This document shows, one piece after another, positions 52,325-54,964 of a stretch of DNA of 54,964 bases. Position 1 is the first letter of the stretch; the number at the start of each line of letters is the position of its first letter. A model generated the notes under the pieces. That model made no database searches and was not told the origin of the DNA. It saw nothing but the letters and a program-made list of their open reading frames with translations. The DNA comes from Eubacteriaceae bacterium (lineage in GTDB: Bacteria; Bacillota; Clostridia; Peptostreptococcales; Anaerovoracaceae), in assembly GCA_902362435.1 (NCBI GenBank), contig CABIWW010000015.1, positions 1 through 54,964 of the forward strand. The letters run 5' to 3'. A program made the translations under genes and the position numbers.

Positions 52325-52353
52325 AGTATATGCAATGTGTGATAAAAACACAA
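52325..52353 (-). promoter_or_regulatory. Candidate promoter of the GNAT module
   Basis: On the minus strand TTGTGT and TATACT are 17 bp apart, ending 39 bp before the start codon. A TGTG...CACA inverted repeat overlaps the -35 region and spacer and may be an autoregulatory operator. Confidence 0.5.
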
Positions 52354-52551
52354 TATCAAAAACAGAAATTCTTTCTAAATAATTTTCAAGCCGGACATTT
52401 ATTAGACGCTTCCGGTAAGCGAACAATATTTTCGAGCCAATCATTTATAAGTCGCCAATGGTGGGCGGGCAATATTTTGATAACAGAAATGCTCTGTATC
52501 TAACTTAATTATACGATTGGCGAAGAAATGCGTCAATACGGAAAATAAGTA

Positions 52552-52580
52552 TTGAAAATAGTTGGAACAAGCACTAAAAT
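52552..52580 (+). promoter_or_regulatory. Candidate promoter of the serine recombinase gene
   Basis: TTGAAA and TAAAAT separated by 17 bp, 42 bp before the start codon. Confidence 0.5.
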
Positions 52581-52622
52581 AAGGTTGGGACAACAAAACA
52601 GAGTTATACTGCGAGGAAGATT

Positions 52623-54308
52623 ATGAAGAATAAAAAGATTAAATGCGATATATATACCAGAGTATCCACAACCATGCAGGTAGATGGCTACAGTCTGGAT
52701 GCTCAGAAAGAAAAACTCAAGAGATATGCGGAATTTCAGAATATGGAAATCGTAAATGAGTATTCTGATGAAGGTAAGTCTGGAAAAAGCGTAGAGGGCA
52801 GACCGGAATTTCAGAGAATGTTGGATAATATTGAGAATGGAACAGATGAGGTACAGTTTGTACTGGTGTTCAAGCTTTCCAGATTCGGTCGTAATGCGGC
52901 AGATGTATTAAACTCTTTGCAGAGGATGCAGGATTTTGGAGTGAATCTGATCTGTGTAGAAGATGGAATTGACAGCTCAAAAGATAGTGGAAAGCTGATG
53001 ATTTCTGTTCTGTCTGCGGTGGCAGAGATTGAACGAGAGAATATCCTTGTTCAGACAATGGAAGGACGTAAGCAGAAAGCCAGGGAAGGAAAATGGAACG
53101 GAGGATTCGCTCCATATGGTTATGAATTGGTAAATGGAGAATTACAGATTGCAGAGGACGAAGCGGAGATTATTCGTTTGATTTATGACAAATTTATTCA
53201 TACAAATATGGGAATCTCTGCGATTGCTGCATGGCTGAACCAGCATGGATATAAAAAGAAAAAACGACAGAATAATACATTGGACGCATTTGCCTCTTCC
53301 TTTATAAAAGGCGTTCTGGATAATCCGGTATACTGTGGAAAGTTGGCTTATGGACGAAGGAAGAACGAGAAAGTTTCAGGAACAAGAAATGAATATCGCA
53401 TTGTAAAACAGGGAAATTATATGCTGCATGATGGTATTCATGAAGGAATCATTTCAGAAACAGATTGGGAGCTGGCACATCAAAAACGGGAAAAAACAGG
53501 TGTGAAATATGAAAAGACGCATAGTCTGGATCATGAGCATATCTTATCTGGAATATTGAGATGTCCGCTATGTGGAAGCGGTATGTATGGGAACGTGAAC
53601 CGAAAGAAAAAGAAAGATGGAACCTTATATAAGGATTATTTCTATTATGCCTGTAAACATCGTCGTCTGGTAGATGGTCATAAATGTGGATATCGTAAAC
53701 AATGGAGTGAGGAGAAGATTAACAATGCAGTGGAAGAAGTTATTCGGAAGCTGGTGAAGAATCCTAAATTTGAAGAAGCAATTCTGAATAAAATTGGTTC
53801 AAGAATAGATACAGAAGAAATAGAAAAAGAGATTGACGGATTGGAAAAGCAGCACAGGCAGCTGACCGGAGCAAAAGCAAGACTTGGACAGCAGATGGAC
53901 AGTCTGGATATTATGGATAAATTTTATGAGAAGAAATATCAGGATATGGAGACAAGGTTATACCGTCTGTACGATGAGATCGAAGGCGTGGAGAACAGTA
54001 TAGAGGAAGTTAAGAACCGCCTGCTGAATATCGAGCAACAGAAAATATCAGAAGAAAACGTCTATCAATTTCTTTTATATTTTGATAAACTATATGATAA
54101 GTTCACCGATCTGGAGAAGAAAGAATTTCTTAACAGCTTTGTAGAACAGGTGGACATTTACGAGCAGGAGCAGCCGGATGGCAGATTCCTGAAGCACATA
54201 AAGTTCCGTTTTCCGGTGTATTTTGGAGACAGAGAGACACAGGAACTTTGTTGGGACAACGAAAGTACCGTTGAGACGGTAGTTTTGATGTCAAAGGTAC
54301 AGAAGTAA
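52623..54308 (+). CDS. Large serine recombinase, TnpX-like; attR in its 3' end
   Basis: A 561-aa recombinase that moves the outer element. The resolvase domain (about 7-160) has YTRVST with S15, SRFGRN and VLSAVAEIEREN; a recombinase domain (about 165-290) and a zinc ribbon (CPLCGSGMYGN...YYACKHR...KCGY) follow, then a coiled coil (about 390-480). The last codons read STVETVVLMSKVQK. The core 54269-54280 is the att site and the final seven codons are host-derived. In the excised circle the frame would continue into the 97-codon tail now attached to rlmD, giving a 651-aa protein. Confidence 0.93.
   Translation: MKNKKIKCDIYTRVSTTMQVDGYSLDAQKEKLKRYAEFQNMEIVNEYSDEGKSGKSVEGRPEFQRMLDNIENGTDEVQFVLVFKLSRFGRNAADVLNSLQRMQDFGVNLICVEDGIDSSKDSGKLMISVLSAVAEIERENILVQTMEGRKQKAREGKWNGGFAPYGYELVNGELQIAEDEAEIIRLIYDKFIHTNMGISAIAAWLNQHGYKKKKRQNNTLDAFASSFIKGVLDNPVYCGKLAYGRRKNEKVSGTRNEYRIVKQGNYMLHDGIHEGIISETDWELAHQKREKTGVKYEKTHSLDHEHILSGILRCPLCGSGMYGNVNRKKKKDGTLYKDYFYYACKHRRLVDGHKCGYRKQWSEEKINNAVEEVIRKLVKNPKFEEAILNKIGSRIDTEEIEKEIDGLEKQHRQLTGAKARLGQQMDSLDIMDKFYEKKYQDMETRLYRLYDEIEGVENSIEEVKNRLLNIEQQKISEENVYQFLLYFDKLYDKFTDLEKKEFLNSFVEQVDIYEQEQPDGRFLKHIKFRFPVYFGDRETQELCWDNESTVETVVLMSKVQK
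54269..54280 (+). other. attR core of the outer element
   Basis: CGTTGAGACGGT, identical to 841-852. On this side the flanks extend it to the imperfect palindrome ACCGT-TGAG-ACGGT. Host rlmD sequence resumes to the right. Confidence 0.8.
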
Positions 54309-54339
54309 ATCGTGTAAATAGCCTTAAAATAAAGCATTT

Positions 54340-54378
54340 CCGAGAGATGGAGGTATTCTTCCGGCTCTCGGATTTTTT
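54340..54378 (+). terminator. Terminator of the original rlmD / recombinase transcript
   Basis: CCGAGAG pairs with CTCTCGG (54365-54371), followed by ATTTTTTTG. Confidence 0.8.
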
Positions 54379-54413
54379 TGTTTTCGGAGGTTGCTACCCC
54401 AAAGAAAACAAGG

Positions 54414-54483
54414 GTTGAGTTGACAGGTTGAAAATGGGCAGTGTTGAGTTGACAAGATGATTTTGTGTAGGGTTGAGTGAATA
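54414..54483. repeat. Three 12-bp repeats at 29-bp spacing
   Basis: GTTGAGTTGACA at 54414-54425 and 54443-54454, and a partial copy GTTGAGTGAATA at 54472-54483. The exact 29-bp period resembles the multiple transposase sites at the ends of some insertion sequences such as the IS21 group, so this may be an IS remnant. Confidence 0.55.
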
Positions 54484-54500
54484 GAGTGGTTAAATGAAAA

Positions 54501-54526
54501 GCCAACCGAAAATGAATCCGGTTGGC
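54501..54526 (-). terminator. Terminator of the DUF4357 gene fragment
   Basis: GCCAACCG and CGGTTGGC form a stem, followed on the minus strand by TTTTC. Confidence 0.75.
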
Positions 54527-54532
54527 ATGAGA

Positions 54533-54880
54533 TTATTTTTCTTCGATGTTTTTTAGGGTGACACCTTGTGCGTTACGCCATGTGGCATTTCCACTCAAGC
54601 TGGCTCCGCCGATGTATGAGGCAGCAGCAGAAGGACTGGTAAATAAAATATCCTCTGTAAGCATAAAGTTCTCGTCTACTTTGGACGCATACTTTTCGCG
54701 GTTACGCAATGTTGGATCTGGGCAGCTTTTTGTAAGTTTTGCAGATATCTGGCTACCCTTTAATACTACAAAGCCCTCACTGGTTCGCTTTCCAGTGGCT
54801 TTTACGCCAGAATGGTCGAAATACAATAATTCATCGGAAGTATCTGTCACGGTAGCAGCATTTTCTATGGCTACTTGAGG
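54533..54880 (-). pseudogene. DUF4357-domain (GIY-YIG-nuclease-type) gene truncated by an insertion sequence
   Basis: The 116-codon 3' part of a DUF4357 protein: ENAATVTDTSDELLYFDHSG, GVKATGKRTSEGFVVLKGSQ, LFTSPSAAASYIGGASLSGN and WRNAQGVTLKNIEE. In Firmicutes this domain ends GIY-YIG nuclease-family proteins. The 5' part is missing: at 54881 the sequence switches to IS3-type DNA, and the 16 codons upstream in the frame are insertion-sequence sequence. It may resume beyond the window. Confidence 0.82.
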
Positions 54881-54964
54881 TGTACCCCAAAAAGTAGAGT
54901 CTGAAAAAAGATGATATAATAGAGACAATACGGAGGTACACTATGGCACGATCAAAGTATTCAA
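54881..54964 (+). mobile_element. Left end of an IS3-family insertion sequence (runs off the window)
   Basis: It starts TGTACCCCAAAAAGTAGAG, a typical IS3-family inverted repeat, followed by a promoter-like AT-rich segment with TATAAT and the ATG of orfA at 54943. The insertion disrupts the DUF4357 gene. Confidence 0.8.
54943..54964 (+). CDS. IS3-family transposase OrfA, first codons only
   Basis: ATG after GGAGGTACACT reads MARSKYS, the opening of IS3 OrfA proteins. The rest is outside the window. Confidence 0.75.

Larger units (their letters stand above)
52286..52622. other. 337-bp intergenic region between the GNAT module and recombinase gene
   Basis: It holds two divergent promoters (52325-52353, minus; 52552-52580, plus). 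The rest is AT-rich with no gene seen. Confidence 0.5.
841..54280. mobile_element. Outer integrated mobilizable element (TnpX/TnpV type, MobQ, RepA/ParMR), interrupted by a conjugative transposon
   Basis: The boundaries are set by a 12-bp sequence, CGTTGAGACGGT, found at 841-852 inside rlmD and at 54269-54280 inside the 3' end of a large serine recombinase gene. Between them lie tnpV, a relaxase with its oriT, plasmid-type replication and partition genes, cargo, and the recombinase, a layout expected of an integrative mobilizable element. No mating-pair-formation genes belong to it; these are all within the inner insertion. Subtracting the inner element leaves about 22.9 kb. The exact crossover within the shared core is inferred. 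Confidence 0.85.

Noticed and set aside
54414..54483. CRISPR array
   Set aside because: Only three 12-bp repeats with one degenerate copy and no cas genes; spacing is exact but the repeat is too short.
1..54964. tRNA or rRNA genes
   Set aside because: No cloverleaf or rRNA-like segment was recognised by eye in any intergenic interval.

Overview
The window looks like a gut-type Firmicute (Lachnospiraceae-like Clostridia) chromosome into which two nested mobile elements have been inserted. The family is inferred from the kinds of proteins present (RlmD with a phase-variable tail, TnpV/TnpX, Tn1549-type transfer genes, RepA/ParMR, Bce-type transporters). The host flank is small: the 3' part of an rlmD-type 23S rRNA uracil methyltransferase gene at the left (2-856), and at the right (about 54281-54964) the last seven codons of the original rlmD, a terminator, three 12-bp repeats spaced 29 bp, and a DUF4357-type gene cut by the start of an IS3-family insertion sequence.

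The OUTER element (about 841-54280; about 22.9 kb without its insert) is bounded by a 12-bp core shared by rlmD and the 3' end of a TnpX-like large serine recombinase. Because the core lies in the same frame in both genes, integration gives RlmD an element-encoded 97-aa tail, and excision would give that tail to the recombinase. From the left the outer element carries tnpV, a two-component system with an ATPase/FtsX-type permease, a group II intron whose maturase gene has an internal TGA, a MobQ relaxase with a recognisable RSF1010-type oriT, a DnaC-like/RepA/ParR/ParM plasmid-type replication and partition block, a VanY-like DD-carboxypeptidase, and an ECF sigma factor / membrane protein / ABC ATPase / ABC permease operon. 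To the right of the insert lie a STAND NTPase with TPR repeats, a 44-aa ORF, a GNAT protein with a 61-aa partner (probable toxin-antitoxin), and the serine recombinase.

The INNER element (about 16967-47549, 30.6 kb) is a Tn916/Tn1549-family conjugative transposon with perfect 13-bp terminal inverted repeats. It sits inside the ABC permease gene of the outer element: the two gene pieces (16918-16966 and 47550-48712) join in frame when it is removed. It carries int, xis, ORF8-like and ORF7-like regulators, a 25-codon leader ORF with hairpins, a Bce-type antimicrobial-peptide sensing/detoxification operon (HK, RR, FtsX permease, ATPase), HTH regulators, MobC and a MobP relaxase, and a long leftward transfer block (TTRAP, large antirestriction-type protein, topoisomerase III, DUF4366, DUF4315, CHAP hydrolase, VirB4, PrgI, VirB6/TrbL, Maff2, VirD4, PcfB, DUF5348, DUF6017).

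The most unusual signals are the reciprocal RlmD/recombinase tail exchange; two 100-bp copies of a three-hairpin element whose middle stem differs by compensatory changes, each just upstream of a transfer gene (mobC and the large antirestriction protein); two 114-bp repeats with terminal inverted repeats; a gene-free 400-bp block between xis and the ORF8-like gene; and three inner-element proteins sharing a PSIR-type basic motif. Names of families are from recall of sequence features; no database search was run.
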